A stretch of 64,000 nucleotides of DNA from Ariolimax columbianus (Eukaryota > Mollusca > Gastropoda > Stylommatophora > Arionidae): NCBI GenBank assembly GCA_036924085.1, contig JAVGWX010000005.1, positions 97,468,672 to 97,532,671 on the forward strand. Direction: 5' to 3'. Shown one piece after another: positions 23,975 to 35,524 of this stretch. Each line of letters starts with the position of its first letter. Positions within the stretch are counted from its first letter, which is position 1. A program made the position numbers and the translations under genes. The notes under the pieces were generated by a model. The model searched no databases, had not been told where the DNA came from, and was given only the letters and a program-made list of their open reading frames with translations.

Positions 23975-24372
23975 ATCAGACAGTTTATTAGGGGTCACGA
24001 TGCTGAGCAGTGCAAGAGCTGCAGCGGTCAACGACCCAAAGCGGACTGCAAGCGTCAGGGCCAGCGAACTAGACCCTACTACACCTCCACGCGGGTGATC
24101 CTGGATAACAGGATGAAACAGGGCAGACTGGCTAAGGAGAAGGGATCGAAGAGAAAAGGCTAGCCCGGTACCCAAAAATGCCTGCTAAAGTTGGATGAGT
24201 CTGATCGAAAAGTGCAAATATCGAATTCAAGCTGCAAACTATGACATAAAGCATTTCGTTCTCCTGCTAGTTTTTAGAGCTTGGTAGCGGAAGTTTAAGA
24301 ACGTTCAGGACTTGGTAGCCGGAGTTTGAAAACGATCAACGAAAATGAAAGACAAAAAAGAAGAAGAAACAG
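23975..24372 (+). mobile_element. 5'-truncated LINE 3' end
   Basis: The segment is the reverse complement of the repeats at 2630-2960 and 28294-28634. Shared phrases include GGGCCAGCGAACTAGA, GGATAACAGG, CAGACTGGCTAAG and GAGCTTGGTAGCGG. It ends in an A-rich tail with GAAGAAGAA at about 24357, matching the GAA tail of the 28-kb copy. The last 32 bp before the tail are duplicated (GCTTGGTAGCGGAAGTTT, then ACTTGGTAGCCGGAGTTT). Confidence 0.65.
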
Positions 24373-25090
24373 TTTATTATGCAACAGTTTTTTTTTCTGG
24401 CGGCCATGTTTGATCTCGATTTGAAAAGTAGACCAATTTTCAAAATCAGGAAAAAAGGATTTTAACAGGAGCTATGAAATTAACTTGCAATAAAAGGAAA
24501 TAGTAAATGAACAAGACTACAACCCAGACTGACTGTACATTTTACAGAGAACTACAACTTCTTGACAAATATTAACCCCTCCCAAATCATGCAATGGATA
24601 ACAGATTTGAAGGACATGGTTAATAGGACTCCCGAAAAGCGCCTTTTCTCAAATACATTTGAAAAAGAAAAAGATCTAGCGTTCTCCTTGGCAGACCTCA
24701 CACAGATAGAGATAAAACCCATAATGACAACCATCACATTTCCCATATAGCAGAGAACTCGATTCCCAATGGAAAACAAGGGACATACCAGAGACAAGAT
24801 AGTTCTTTTTACATATGTCCTGTCAGACATACATGACTTGTCAGTCATACTTGACCTGTCAGTCCTATTGAAAACCATTAAAATAAGGAATTGATTAAAT
24901 AAAAGTGTCTTGTCTGTGGCATTTTGCTTGTTTTCCACGATGGCTATTGCAGCTGTTATTATAGCCGTAGCCTCAGCTCTAAGGATGTTTATCGCGCAGA
25001 AATATTGACAATAGAAAATAGCAATCAATCAGTGGTATCTGGTATTGCTTCTAGATTAGATGCCTTTGTGAAGTCGGGGTGTGCATTATC
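24373..25090. other. Unassigned sequence
   Basis: A 158-codon minus-strand frame (24552-25028) crosses this stretch, but I recognise no domain in it. Its composition (Ile, Ser, Thr) gives no clear coding signature. I leave it unassigned. Confidence 0.35.
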
Positions 25091-25094
25091 ACAA

Positions 25095-25214
25095 GACGGA
25101 GATTCTTCAGCAACAACAGCAGCAACAACAGCAGTAATAGCAACATAATCAGCAGCAACATCAGCAACAACTGCAGCAAAAACAGCAGCAACAACAACAG
25201 CAAAAGTCAAACAG

Positions 25215-25246
<32 letters not shown>

Positions 25247-25324
25247 ACAACAACAGCAAAAGAAAAGCAGCAGCTACAACAACAGCAACAACAGCAGCAA
25301 CAACAGCAACAGCAACAACAGCAG

Positions 25325-25356
<32 letters not shown>

Positions 25357-25462
25357 ACAGCAGCAACAACAGCAGCAACAACAGCAGCAACAACAGCAGT
25401 AAAGGCAGCAGCTACAACAACAGCAACAACAGCAGCAACAACAGCAACAGCAACAACAGCAG

Positions 25463-25494
<32 letters not shown>

Positions 25495-26635
25495 ACAGCA
25501 GCAACAACAGCAGTAAAAGCAGCAGCTACAACAACAGCAACAAAAGCAGCTGCGACAACAGCAACAGCAACAACAGCAGCAACAACAGCAACAGCAACAA
25601 CAGCAGCAACAACAGCAGCAACAGCAGCAAGAACAGCAGCAACAACAGCAGTAAAAGCAGCAGCTACAACAACAGCAACAAAAGCAGCTGCGACAACAGC
25701 AACAGCAACAACAGCAGCAACAACAGCAACAGCAACAACAGCAGCAACAACAGCAGCAACAACAGCAACAACAGCAGCAAGAACAGCAGCAACAACAGCA
25801 GTAAAAGCAGCAGCTACAACAACAGCAACAAAAGCAGCTGCGACAACAGCAACAGCAACAACAGCAGCAACAACAGCAACAGCAACAACAGCAGCAACAA
25901 CAGCAGCAACAGCAGCAACAACAGCAGTAACAACAGCAGTAAAAGCTGCAGCAACAACAGCAGCAACAGCAACATAATCAGCAACAACAGCAGCAACAAC
26001 AGCAGCAACAACAGCAGCAACAACAGCAGCAACAACAACAGCAAAAGAAAAACAGCAGCTACAACAGCTGCAACATCAGCAACAGCAACATAATCAGCAA
26101 CAACAGCATCAACAACGGCAGCAAGAACAGCAAAAGAAAAACAGCAGCTACAACAGCAGCAACAGCAATATAATCAGCAATATAATCAGCAACAACAGCA
26201 GCAATAACTGCAACAACAACAGCAGCAACAACAGTAGCAACAACAGCAGCAACAGCAGCAACAACTTCAGCCAGCAACAACAGCAGCAACTGCAGCAACA
26301 ACAGCAGCAACAACAGCAGCAACAGCAGCAACAGCAGCAACAACAGCAGCAACATCAGCAACAACTGCAGCGACAACAGCAGCAACATCAGCAACAACAG
26401 CAACAATATGAGCAGCAACAACTGCAACAACATCAGCAACAACAGCAGCAACAATAGCAGCAACAGCAGCAACAACATCAGCAGCAACATCAGCAACAAC
26501 ATCAGCAACAACAGCAGCAACAACAGCAACAACATCAGCAGCAACAGCAGCAACAACAGCAACAATAACAGCAGCAACATCAGCATGAGCAACAACATCA
26601 GCAACAAGAGCAGCAACAGCAAAAGAAAAACAGCA
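25095..26635. repeat. CAG/CAA trinucleotide tract with higher-order units
   Basis: Over 1.5 kb consist almost wholly of CAG and CAA triplets. A higher-order structure is punctuated by GCAGTAAAAGCAGCAGCTAC at about 25396, 25510, 25648, 25799 and 25936, giving blocks of roughly 114-150 bp. After 26000 CAT triplets mix in. Reading frames give poly-Gln, poly-Asn/Ser or, in antisense, poly-Leu/Ala/Val. The TAA inside each block breaks the Gln frame. Confidence 0.9.
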
Positions 26636-26689
26636 GTAGCAGGAATGCACAGTCTTCCACCTCCAAATGTTTAGATCACACTGTCGGCT

Positions 26690-26915
26690 ACTTCTTACGA
26701 TATGCTCTCAGTGTGGCAGTGATCCTGTTCGTGTTTCTGCCATAGAGTCTTCAACACACTGTGGAGGTCAAACCTCAATGCTAGTCGGCTCTTGTGACAT
26801 GCTCTCAGTGTGGCAGTGATCCTGTTCGTGTTTCTGCCATAGAGTCTTCAACACACTGTGGAGGTCAAACCTCAATGCTAGTCGGCTCTTGTGACATGCT
26901 CTCAGTGTAGCAGTG
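26690..26915. repeat. 97-bp tandem repeat, 2.3 copies
   Basis: ATGCTCTCAGTGTGGCAGTG begins at 26702 and 26799, with a partial third copy at 26896. The two full units are almost identical, including GTGGAGGTCAAACCTCAATG. Confidence 0.9.
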
Positions 26916-27395
26916 CCCTTATTCTCGCCTCCGTCGCACACATTCATTACCCTGGTCGCTTTTTACGACATGCGGGGAAATGTCCCAAATTATTGTCTAC
27001 GTTTCCCTGGAATTCACACGATTCTATAAGACCAGTTTTTTTTATTACGTTTCACTCACAAGCCATATATGGCGTCAAACGTAAACAAAATCACTGCCAG
27101 GCCAGTTCAACCTTGACCCTGAGCTCAGATAGCCACCACGACATCTCGACGCCATCCCACCAGGATGCTTAGGGCCCTATTTTTAGACGTGTTGTATTTC
27201 CAGTTTAATGCTAATCTGATCTGGCAGCTCTTCACCTGGAATTGGACCAGTCGTCTGGTCATAGAAGAAGACGTGCTTTTACAAACAACAACAATGGCGG
27301 ACTAAGCCGTCATTGAATAGTAGAAAAACCGGAATGGAAATTCATGCACTGAAATGAGTAACTTCAAAATATGTTTTCGAGAAAGACTTTTACAG
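26916..27395. other. Unassigned sequence
   Basis: No supported gene or repeat. It separates the 97-bp repeat from the ACA/ACT tract. Confidence 0.35.
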
Positions 27396-27399
27396 TTAA

Positions 27400-28281
27400 T
27401 ACGTCAGCAACTACTTCTACTTCTACATCAACCACAAACAACTACAACTACTTCTACAACAACCACCACGTGTAATATAACTGATACTACAGTTACAACA
27501 TCAACAACTACAAGTAATACTACAACTACTACCCCACCTAATACAACATCATATACAACTACTAATAGCACAACTAATACAACATCAATTCAACTACAAC
27601 AACTTCTACCACACCTAAAGCAACAGCAACAACAACTAAACTACTGCTATAAAACAGCTACTACAGCTTATACAACAGCATCTCCAATTACCACAACAAC
27701 TACCACAGCCAAAACAACAGCAACTACAACTAATACAACGACAACTACAGCTACAGCAACAACAAGTAAGTAGCCTCCCCTTTACAGAACGTTGCTTCTT
27801 ACAACCGTTAACCGATTTGGCTGTTATATGTTTCTCAGCAAGTCTGCATGCAGCACGGTAGGCTGACGTTACTTTCCGTACGTGGGGGAACAGGACAAAA
27901 ACCATGTCTGCCAAACTGGACACGAGGGTGATTAGAACTGGGCGCGCTGTTGTGAAACGGACATTTCAGCCCTATGCCACACAGCCTTCTACAACAATAA
28001 CAACAACAACTGGGACAGCCAATACAACTGCAAGTACAACTACTACAACTAATTCAACATCAACTACAACTACAAGAACAACGCATAATCTAATACATAA
28101 AATAGAACAAAAACTACAACTCCTACAACAGCAAATACCACAGCTAATACAACATCATCTACAACTACTGCAACTAATACAATATCAATTACAACTGCTG
28201 CTACAACAATTGTCACAGATTATACAACAGCAACTACTACAACAAATACTACTACAACTAATACAACATAACTATTTCTAA
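27400..28281. repeat. ACA/ACT-rich low-complexity tract (left part)
   Basis: The plus strand is built of CAACTACAAC, AATACAACATC and ACAACAACT blocks, interrupted by ordinary sequence at 27770-27985. It resumes after a LINE insertion at 28647-28985. The Thr-rich and Gln/Leu-rich open frames reflect composition. Confidence 0.8.
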
Positions 28282-28293
28282 CATAGCTAATAC

Positions 28294-28634
28294 TTCTTCT
28301 TCTTCTTCTTCGTTCGTTCTCAATCTCCCGCTACCAAACCCTGAAAGGGCTTAAGTAGCAGAATGTAGTCCAGAGAATGGAATGCGTTGTGTCGTAGTTT
28401 ACAGCTTGGCTGCGATATTTGCACCTTTCGGTCCAACACATCCGACTTCAGCAAGCATTTTTTTAGTACCGGGTTAGCATTCCCTCTTCGATTCCTTCTC
28501 CTTAGCCAGTCTGCCCTGCTGCAGCCTGTTATCCAGGATCACCACGTGGAGGTGTAGAAGGGTCTTGGCAGCTATGGTTAGCTGGCCCTGACGCTAGCAG
28601 TCAGCTATGGGTCGCTGACCACTGCAGCATCTTG
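28294..28634 (-). mobile_element. LINE 3' end inserted with a 12-bp target duplication
   Basis: CATAGCTAATAC occurs immediately left (28282-28293) and right (28635-28646) of this segment, inside the ACA/ACT tract. The insert starts with TTCTTCTTCTTCTTCTT, a (GAA)n tail on the minus strand, and otherwise matches the 2630-2960 and 24.0-kb repeats. A tail plus direct duplication is the hallmark of target-primed LINE or SINE retrotransposition. At 341 bp it is a strongly 5'-truncated copy or a SINE sharing the LINE tail. Confidence 0.82.
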
Positions 28635-28646
28635 CATAGCTAATAC

Positions 28647-28985
28647 AACAACAATTACGACAGCTAATACAACACCATCTGCAACTACTGCAACTTATAC
28701 AATAATAACTACAAATCCTACAACAAAAACTGTCACAGATTATACAACAGCAGCTACAACAACACCTATTACATCATAACTACATCTTCTATAGCTAATA
28801 AAACAGCAACTACAACTACTACAACAACGGCTATCACATATAATACAACAACAACTGCTACAGCTAATACAACAGCAACTACTACAACATCAACTACTAC
28901 ATCTAGAAGAACATAAACAATTATAACAACTACAACAACCACTATTACAGCTCAGACGAGAGTAACTACAACTACTACTATGTCT
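28647..28985. repeat. ACA/ACT-rich low-complexity tract (right part)
   Basis: GCTAATACAAC, ACAACAACTACTAC and similar blocks resume directly after the LINE insertion and end near 28985. Confidence 0.8.
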
Positions 28986-28989
28986 AGTA

Positions 28990-29855
28990 TTGCCATTAGA
29001 AAGCGGAAAGGGGGTGGGTAAAAAAAAGAAGTGGTGAGTGGGGGTATACAGACTTCAATGTAGAAAGTAAGACAATGAATGAATAGAAGATCTATTTCAT
29101 ATTCTGCGTGTCATAACAAAATAATTTGGTAGTAGATAAGTGCCGTAGGAGATGAAGTGTTTAAGACTTTGTGTTTGACCTCTCATCTATCGTGCGAATG
29201 GTAATCTCGTATTAGATGATGTGCTGTTGTTAGAGATTTCAGTTTTTGTCAGGCACTATGACCAGTTCGATCTGCAACTGCTTTACCTTCCCAAACGTTG
29301 ACAGAGTAAAGTTTACATTTGGAGCTGGGTTAACGGAAGCACACCTCGTAAAGCATTGCAGATAAAAATATAAATATGCCACTTCACATCAAAACTCGAC
29401 TACTGGTAGTGACCTCTGAAGGTCATCGATGTTTACATCCGCTAGGCCGATAGGTAGCACTGCTTGTCACAGGGTCATCCTGTATCAAAGTGTACCAGGT
29501 ACACGGCAAGTCACCACCATATGCGGGCACGTGACGCTAACTAGCGTGTACTTGACACATCTCAAAGTGATTATAAGAGATTGTGTGTAACAACAAATGG
29601 TTGACATGACAAGATAACAAGTTATCAAAACTATTGTTATTCTTCATGATACGGTATTTCTGATGTCATATTGAATATGTTGTTGTTGTGTTGTTGTTAC
29701 AATTTGAAGTTACTCGAGCTGAGTTAATACCTCGGAAACAATTTGTTACTAGCAGGTCACGTTGACTTTACAAAAGGTCATCATTGCTGTAGTGCAATGC
29801 AAGGCATTTCAGAATCTACTTGGTCCTATAAGCAATTCGAGATCGATCATCTCGT
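28990..29855. other. Unassigned sequence
   Basis: No gene seen. A short TTG-repeat (TGTTGTTGTTGTGTTGTTGTT) lies at about 29678-29698. Confidence 0.4.
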
Positions 29856-29859
29856 TAGC

Positions 29860-29935
29860 GAGACCTTGTCAAATGCATTCTCTAAATCCACCCAAACTGC
29901 TACTGTAAGGATGCATCACAACCTGTTTACAGGGA
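29860..29935 (-). pseudogene. LINE reverse transcriptase motif A micro-fossil
   Basis: The minus strand reads AVWVDLENAFDKVS. This matches reverse transcriptase motif A in the ORF2 at 51-55 kb, which reads AVWVDLEKAFDKVW. Similarity fades within about 20 codons on either side. The catalytic Asp of motif A is present but the remainder of the domain is absent. Confidence 0.6.
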
Positions 29936-29939
29936 AATG

Positions 29940-30565
29940 GCAACTGTGACAGATCCACCCACGGATCACCGCATCAGTGCACCTAGTAGATTGAAAAATA
30001 AGAAAATAAGTAGGTAGGTTTTGTTTACCATACCTCAGTTGTATAACCGTTTATCGAGATTCTGTGTTAAGACGTAATAACTCTTTGGCAACAGCGCGTA
30101 TCATAACGCCCTGACCATTGGTCATAATAATTCAACGGCAACAATGCGTTTCATCTTATCTGGAATTGGCATACTTCTTTCTATTCTTCGTGTTTGCTCT
30201 TCTTTGTTCGATATCCTTACACTTTCACGTGACAACTGGAATATATATAAATAAAATAGTGATCAGCTTGAAGGACTTCTCCATAGAATTAGTTCAGGAG
30301 TGTCACTGACGATGGTTGTGTCTGTTCCCTATATGTTGATGACTTATGAAGCAGACGATCAGCAGTTATGTTAAACGTATGGTACCTCATATCTTTAGTT
30401 TGTTTAATAGATGAAATTTTAAACTTGGTGGCCTGTCTAAAGTCTAACAATTTATATGTCTATACTTCTGTTTAAAATGGTAAACTGTCTACATTTCCAT
30501 GGAGGCCAGAATCCATACTCTGCTTCTTTATTCTCTTATCTGCTTCCGTTGTTCGAATCTCGCAA
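29940..30565. other. Unassigned sequence
   Basis: No supported feature between the motif A micro-fossil and the next LINE fragment. Confidence 0.35.
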
Positions 30566-30569
30566 GCGA

Positions 30570-30800
30570 CCAGTGTCGCCACCAAGGTGAAAGTCTATCG
30601 CGATGCGGTACTAGCCACTCTTCTGCATGTGTACAGAAAGAAGATGGACAGTGTAAATTAGACGTTCCAAAAAGCTAAATCGTTTTAACATGATCTATCT
30701 CCACCAGCTGCTCACAATTTGGAAGCAAGACAAAATACTAAACTCTGGCATGCTCAACGTGCGAAGCATCTAGATGCTTCTGCAACAAACCTAGTTATGA
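30570..30800 (+). pseudogene. LINE fragment, post-reverse-transcriptase region
   Basis: The plus strand reads VATKVKVYRDAVLATLLHVYRKK. The pattern K.KVY...VL.TLL...E.WT..RK is the region after the reverse transcriptase palm in many RTE- and L2-like LINEs. A frameshift then leads to LLTIWKQDKILNSGMLNVRS, similar to the following W.D.I.N..VL......S block. Both pieces are damaged, so this is a short dead remnant. Confidence 0.5.
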
Positions 30801-32700
30801 TGAACGGGACATGTTCATTGTCCAATGAGCTAGTACCCAATCAGTTTGCTGTACGATGAGCTCAGAACAGTCATACTCTAGTCGGGGAGACAGGGGAAAG
30901 ATCATTAATAGATCTCTGAGGAGCTTTAACAGTGATGTCACCTTCTAGGAGACGCTTGCACAAAACCATTTTGCCTGGCTTGCTAGCATCACGCTAGAAT
31001 ATCTTTGCGAGGTTCAGCGGAAGCGGACTAACCGAAAGATCAAAGCGCACGACTACACCACGGAGTCTATTTATTGTGCCACGATAGGACTTTGCAGTCA
31101 CATCTCGCGGCACAAATTTGTAGCTGTCGCCATCTTTGCTTGCGATGGGCAACTATTAGTATCTGCTGCTAGTAAACCTGTAGACTTTTTCACGTCTGTA
31201 AGGTAGTATGTATGCTTTCTTCTCATTTGTTAAGTATCTGCTCCTATTTGTTGGTGTTGTTGTTGTTGTTGAATGCCCACTGAGCAGGATTACTTTTGTG
31301 TGCGCCCTGAGAAAAGCGTTAAGTTGCGGGTTGCAGTAGCTTTTCCCACATCCCGATCGTGCTGATGAAGGTGGAACGTAGTCTCACAAGTGTAAATCTT
31401 TTGGCTTCTTCACGAGTTATGTCCATATCAGGTAGCCTGGACGATCTCCTTTCCGATGTTCTTGTACATACTTGTAGTAACCTAGTATCATATTTATAAA
31501 TGTAATACTCGTATTAGAGATCATGGAGGCTCTGTGTCCCACCTGTTTACGAATCTACTCCTGATAAACTACTCAACATTTCCACTAATTATCCTTGTAT
31601 CAGGTCAAATATTTGGAAACATTTCCTATCTCACGAGTCAAGCTGCTGATGTGATTACCAACAGAACACCTCGCCGGTCATGTGACATGAACTAACGTAT
31701 CAAACATAACATCGCCCTACTAACGTGAATGAATCACGCTTCCCCTACAGACATAATAGCAGGTACAAGAAAAAGTTATCATTTCTACTAACAACAACAG
31801 CAACAACAATAACGAATGACTCATTCTTAAATCCGTGCACATAACAACATCCTCCTAGTGTATCACTCGCGTCTCCTCTGGGGAAGAAAGAATATATCAA
31901 CCGACTACAACCAAAATCGTGATCAGTCCATGCGGAGCATAGGTCGTCAACATATACAGGCCAAGTTCCCTTGGCCTAGCCAATACATGCCAGCTCATTC
32001 CACGCATTCCCTGTCTCCTTGATATTCGTCTCAAGTTCTGTTCTGATTGAATGAGCGAGAGTGCCTTTACTTCGCTTGATGTTCATGTACAAATTAACAC
32101 GCGAGTGGTGAGCAATAAACTGGTAATCTCGCCATTAACAAATGAGTGTCAAAGAAGTCAAAGAAGAAATCAAACAAAGAAGCGCATGAAGCAATACAGA
32201 GAGACTAATAACTACTGCTGTCTGATTTTGCGAAAAGGGGAATGAAGAAGTAAGAAGTAGATGAAGATAACAATACAGAAGAAGAGTATGAAGATACCAA
32301 AAACTACTTTATCGAAGGCGTGCAAAGAAGATAATGTTGACGAAGAAAATTACATTCTAATCTCATTCTTGAGAACATAAACCAGAATTTGTGTGTGTTC
32401 CCATAAGACATGGCAGGAGATTGTGTACAACCATTCCCGTACTCCGAGTTTGTCTTAACGATACTACGCCATGTTCTCACGCTGTCCAGGCAGCTTGTGA
32501 TAACCTCAAGAGGCCGAGATATCTGAAAATGGGCTAGGTTCGTGAAGTGTGTTACAATAGCAATTGTACGTCGTCGTGATTAAAGTTTATTATCTGGTGT
32601 AAATGGTGTAAATAAAAGCGAGTGGGTCATTATTAAAGTACATACACACATGTACATATTTACACAAACATATACTACACACACATACACACACTGTAAC
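30801..32700. other. Unassigned sequence, 1.9 kb
   Basis: I see no gene or tandem array. A (TTG)n run lies at 31251-31272. A short dispersed motif (GGAGCATAGGTCGTCAAC) lies at about 31934-31951 and recurs in variant form near 39.36 and 40.62 kb. The 64-codon frame at 32051-32245 has no recognisable motif. Confidence 0.4.
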
Positions 32701-32715
32701 ATATAATCAACATAC

Positions 32716-32721
32716 ACACAC

Positions 32722-32793
<72 letters not shown>

Positions 32794-32795
32794 GA
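32716..32795. repeat. (TA)n microsatellite
   Basis: An almost uninterrupted TA dinucleotide run of about 75 bp. Confidence 0.95.
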
Positions 32796-32889
32796 ACATG
32801 TACACACAGAGAACGCAAACTGCTTCTGCACGAATGTTCCTTACATTTCCTCAACAAATAATAATTTGATGATGAATTTGTGTTGGCGT

Positions 32890-34005
32890 CTGTGTTCACA
32901 TACTCGCCGTGTGTGTGTGTGTGTGTTGTGTGTGTGTGTGTTGGCTTCTGTGTTCACCTACTCGCCGTGTGTGTGTGTGTTGTGTGTGTGTGTGTGTTGG
33001 CTTCTTTGTTCACCTACTGGCGTTGTGCGTGTTGGCTTCTTTGTTCACCTACTGGCCTTGTGTGTGTGTGTGTGTGTGTGGTGACTTCTTTGTTCACCTA
33101 CTCGCCTTGTGTGTGTGTGTAGGCTTCTTTGTTCACCTACTCACCTTGTGTGTGTGTGTTAACTTCTTTGTTCACCTACTGGCTTTGTGTGTGTGTGTGT
33201 TGGCTTCTTTGTTCACCTACTGTCCTTGTGTGTGTGTATGTGTGTGTGTGTGTTGACTTCTTTCTTCACCTGCTCGCCTTGTGTGTGTGTGTGAGTGTTG
33301 ACTTCTTTGTTCACCTACTGGCTTTGTGTGTGTGTGTGTTGGCTTCTTTGTTCACCTACTGTCCTTGTGTGTGTGTATGTGTGTGTGTGTGTTGACTTCT
33401 TTCTTCACCTGCTCGCCTTGTGTGTGTGTGTGAGTGTTGACTTCTTTGTTCACCTGCTCGCCGTGTGTGTGTGTGAGTTTTGACTTCTTTGTTCACCTGC
33501 TCGCCTTGTGTGTGTGTTGACTTCTTTGTTCACCTGCTCGCCTTGTGTGTGTGTGTGTGTTTGCTTTTTTGTTCATCTGCTCGCCTTGTGTGTGTGTGTG
33601 TGTGTTGACTTCTTTGTTCACCTGCTCGCCTTGTGTGTGTGTGAGTGTGTTGACTTCTTTGTTCACCTGCTCGCCTTGTGTGTGTGTGTTAGCTTTTTTG
33701 TTGACCTGCTCGCCTTGTGTGTGTGTGAGTGTTGACTTCTTTGTTCACCTGCTCGCCTTGTGTGTGTGTGTGTATTGGATTCTTTTCTCCTATTCGATTT
33801 GTGTGTGTGTGTGTATGTGTTGGCTTTTTTGTTCACTTACAGGCCTTGTGTGTGTTGTCTTCTTTGTTCCCCTACAGGCATTGTGTGTGTGTGTGTGTAT
33901 GTGTGTTGTGTGTGTGTGTATTGGGTTCATTGTTCATCTAGTGGCCTTGTGTATCTTGGCTTTTTTGCTCATCCAGTGGCATTGTGTGTGTGTGTGTGTC
34001 TGAGA
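32890..34005. repeat. TG-repeat minisatellite with a spacer motif
   Basis: More than 20 units alternate a (TG)n block of variable length with the spacer GACTTCTTTGTTCACCTGCTC or GGCTTCTTTGTTCACCTACTG. Spacer variants group regionally: CCTACTGG-type units dominate before 33400 and CCTGCTCG-type units from 33400 to 33760. Cys/Val-rich open frames in all plus frames are by-products. Confidence 0.9.
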
Positions 34006-34375
34006 GAGACAGAGGGTGTATGTATGTGTGAGAGAGAGAGAGAGATTGTGTATTAGAGAGAATGAGAGAAAATGTGTGTGTGTGTCTAAGAGAGAGAGTG
34101 TATATGGGTGTCTAAGAGTGAGAGAGAGAAAGAGAGAGAAAGTGTGTGTATGAGAGAGAATGAGAGAAAGAGAAAGAGTGTGGGTCTGAGAAGAGAGAGA
34201 AAGAGAGGGTGTGTGTGTCTGCGGGAGAGAGTGAGAGAAAGAAAGAGAGAGAGAGTGTGTGTGTGTGTGTGTCTGAGAGGGAGTGAGAGAAAGAGAAAGA
34301 GTGTGGGTCTGAGAGGGAGAGAAACAGAGGGTGTGTGTTAGTGTGTGTGTGTGTGTGAGAGAGTACGTGCGTGCG
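34006..34375. repeat. GA/TG purine-rich tract
   Basis: AGAGAGAGA blocks are interleaved with GTGTGTGT and TGGGTCTGAGA. GTGGGTCTGAGAAGAGAGAG recurs with variation at about 34180 and 34303. It continues directly from the TG minisatellite. Confidence 0.85.
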
Positions 34376-34399
34376 TTGGTGCGGGAGTGTATGCCTGGT

Positions 34400-34870
34400 T
34401 GCGGGCGCCTGATTAACTCTGAAATTCTTAACAATCCTTTTCGTAACATGTTGACCAACCATACATTTCTGAAATTCACTCAGCTTAGATGGACCGAACA
34501 TGTCCGCATGCCAGGTGATCACATCTCCAACCCCCCGTTATCCAGTCAGTGCAGGGAGAGGCAAACACTCTCTATAGAAGAGACTCTTTCAAAGTGTCCC
34601 TGAAAATATTCAATATTGATTTGATGTCACATTCTGGGGGATGCTGGTACAATACCGTACCACCTTGCGAGCTAGTGGCACATCAGGTGCTCAGATCGAA
34701 AAGAGCATAACCACGATGGAGGCGTAGAGAAAGTGTGCTGCCCGAAAAAAAATAAAATAGTAGCAACCATTCCACAGCCGGCTCCACACGTGTGCCCTGA
34801 ATGTAGCAGGGTGTGCCGTTCCAAGATTGGTCTTGACAGCCATCAAAGAACACATTTCACAGCAATAGTC
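34400..34870 (+). pseudogene. LINE 3' coding end with zinc-finger-like tail
   Basis: The upstream part reads LTNHTFLKFTQLRWTEHVRM, resembling the (L.W.GHV.RM) block after LINE reverse transcriptases. After a damaged stretch, a C2H2-like motif appears at about 34795-34857: PHVCPECSRVCRSKIGLDSH followed by QRTH. This motif (C.DC.R.CRSRIGL.SH.R.H) is a common C-terminal end of animal LINE ORF2 proteins. Stops separate the two blocks. It is a dead 5'-truncated copy directly upstream of the palindromic mariner element. Confidence 0.6.
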
Positions 34871-35115
34871 TGTTGCTGTCGCCTTCTTCGCTTCCCACAG
34901 GAAACGACTACTATTATTTTTATTGTATTTGTACATATATATATATATATTTACGAGTCGTGTTCAAATGAAACCGGACCAAACTGCAACAAGTGAACAT
35001 ACGTACGATGCGCATGATGACGTCACTTCTGGTGTAAACAGCACACACCATACGTCAAGTTCGCAAAATTGTATTATTCTCCGACTCATAGTTTCCTCGG
35101 CAGACCGTTGAAAAC

Positions 35116-35280
35116 ATGGCGGGTGTGATACGGAATCCGCACAGAGTTGATCAGCGAGCGGTGATTTGGTTTCTAACATCCGAAGAATGTCGACCTCTTG
35201 ACATTCATCACAGAATGCAGGCAGTGTATGGTGACAACATTGTGTCGAAAACAACAGTGAAGAACTGGCCAACGATGTTC
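35116..35280 (+). pseudogene. Transposase N-terminal HTH fragment, left arm
   Basis: Translation begins MAGVIRNPHRVDQRAVIWFL and includes ECRPLDIHHRMQAVYGDN and SKTTVKNW. This matches the N-terminal helix-turn-helix (HTH_48-like) DNA-binding domain of mariner transposases. It ends at MFKEG, where the palindrome centre begins. No catalytic DDD/E domain is present, so it cannot encode transposase. Confidence 0.75.
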
Positions 35281-35344
35281 AAAGAAGGACATGAGTTTTC
35301 GCAACAATATGTGCCTGACCTGGTCGCGGAAAATCTTTCGTTAA

Positions 35345-35524
35345 CTCACGTCCTTCTTTAAACATCATTGTCCAGTTCTTCTCTGTTGTCTTCGACACAC
35401 TTTTGTCACCAAACACCGGCTGCATTCTGCGATGAATATCATCTGGTCGACATCCTTCAGCTGTTAGAAACCGAATCCCCGATCGCTGATCAACTCTGGA
35501 CGGATTTCGTATTACACACGCCAT
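35345..35524 (-). pseudogene. Transposase N-terminal HTH fragment, right arm
   Basis: The minus strand encodes the same domain: MACVIRNPSRVDQRSGIRFL, then EGCRPDDIHRRMQPVFGD and KEGRELT. It converges on the left-arm copy. The two arms differ at several residues, so they have diverged since the inversion. Like the left arm it stops before any catalytic region. Confidence 0.75.

Noticed and set aside
25079..25402. Poly-glutamine protein exon.
   Set aside because: The Gln frame is cut by TAA in each higher-order block, no non-repeat domain flanks it, and antisense frames are equally open.
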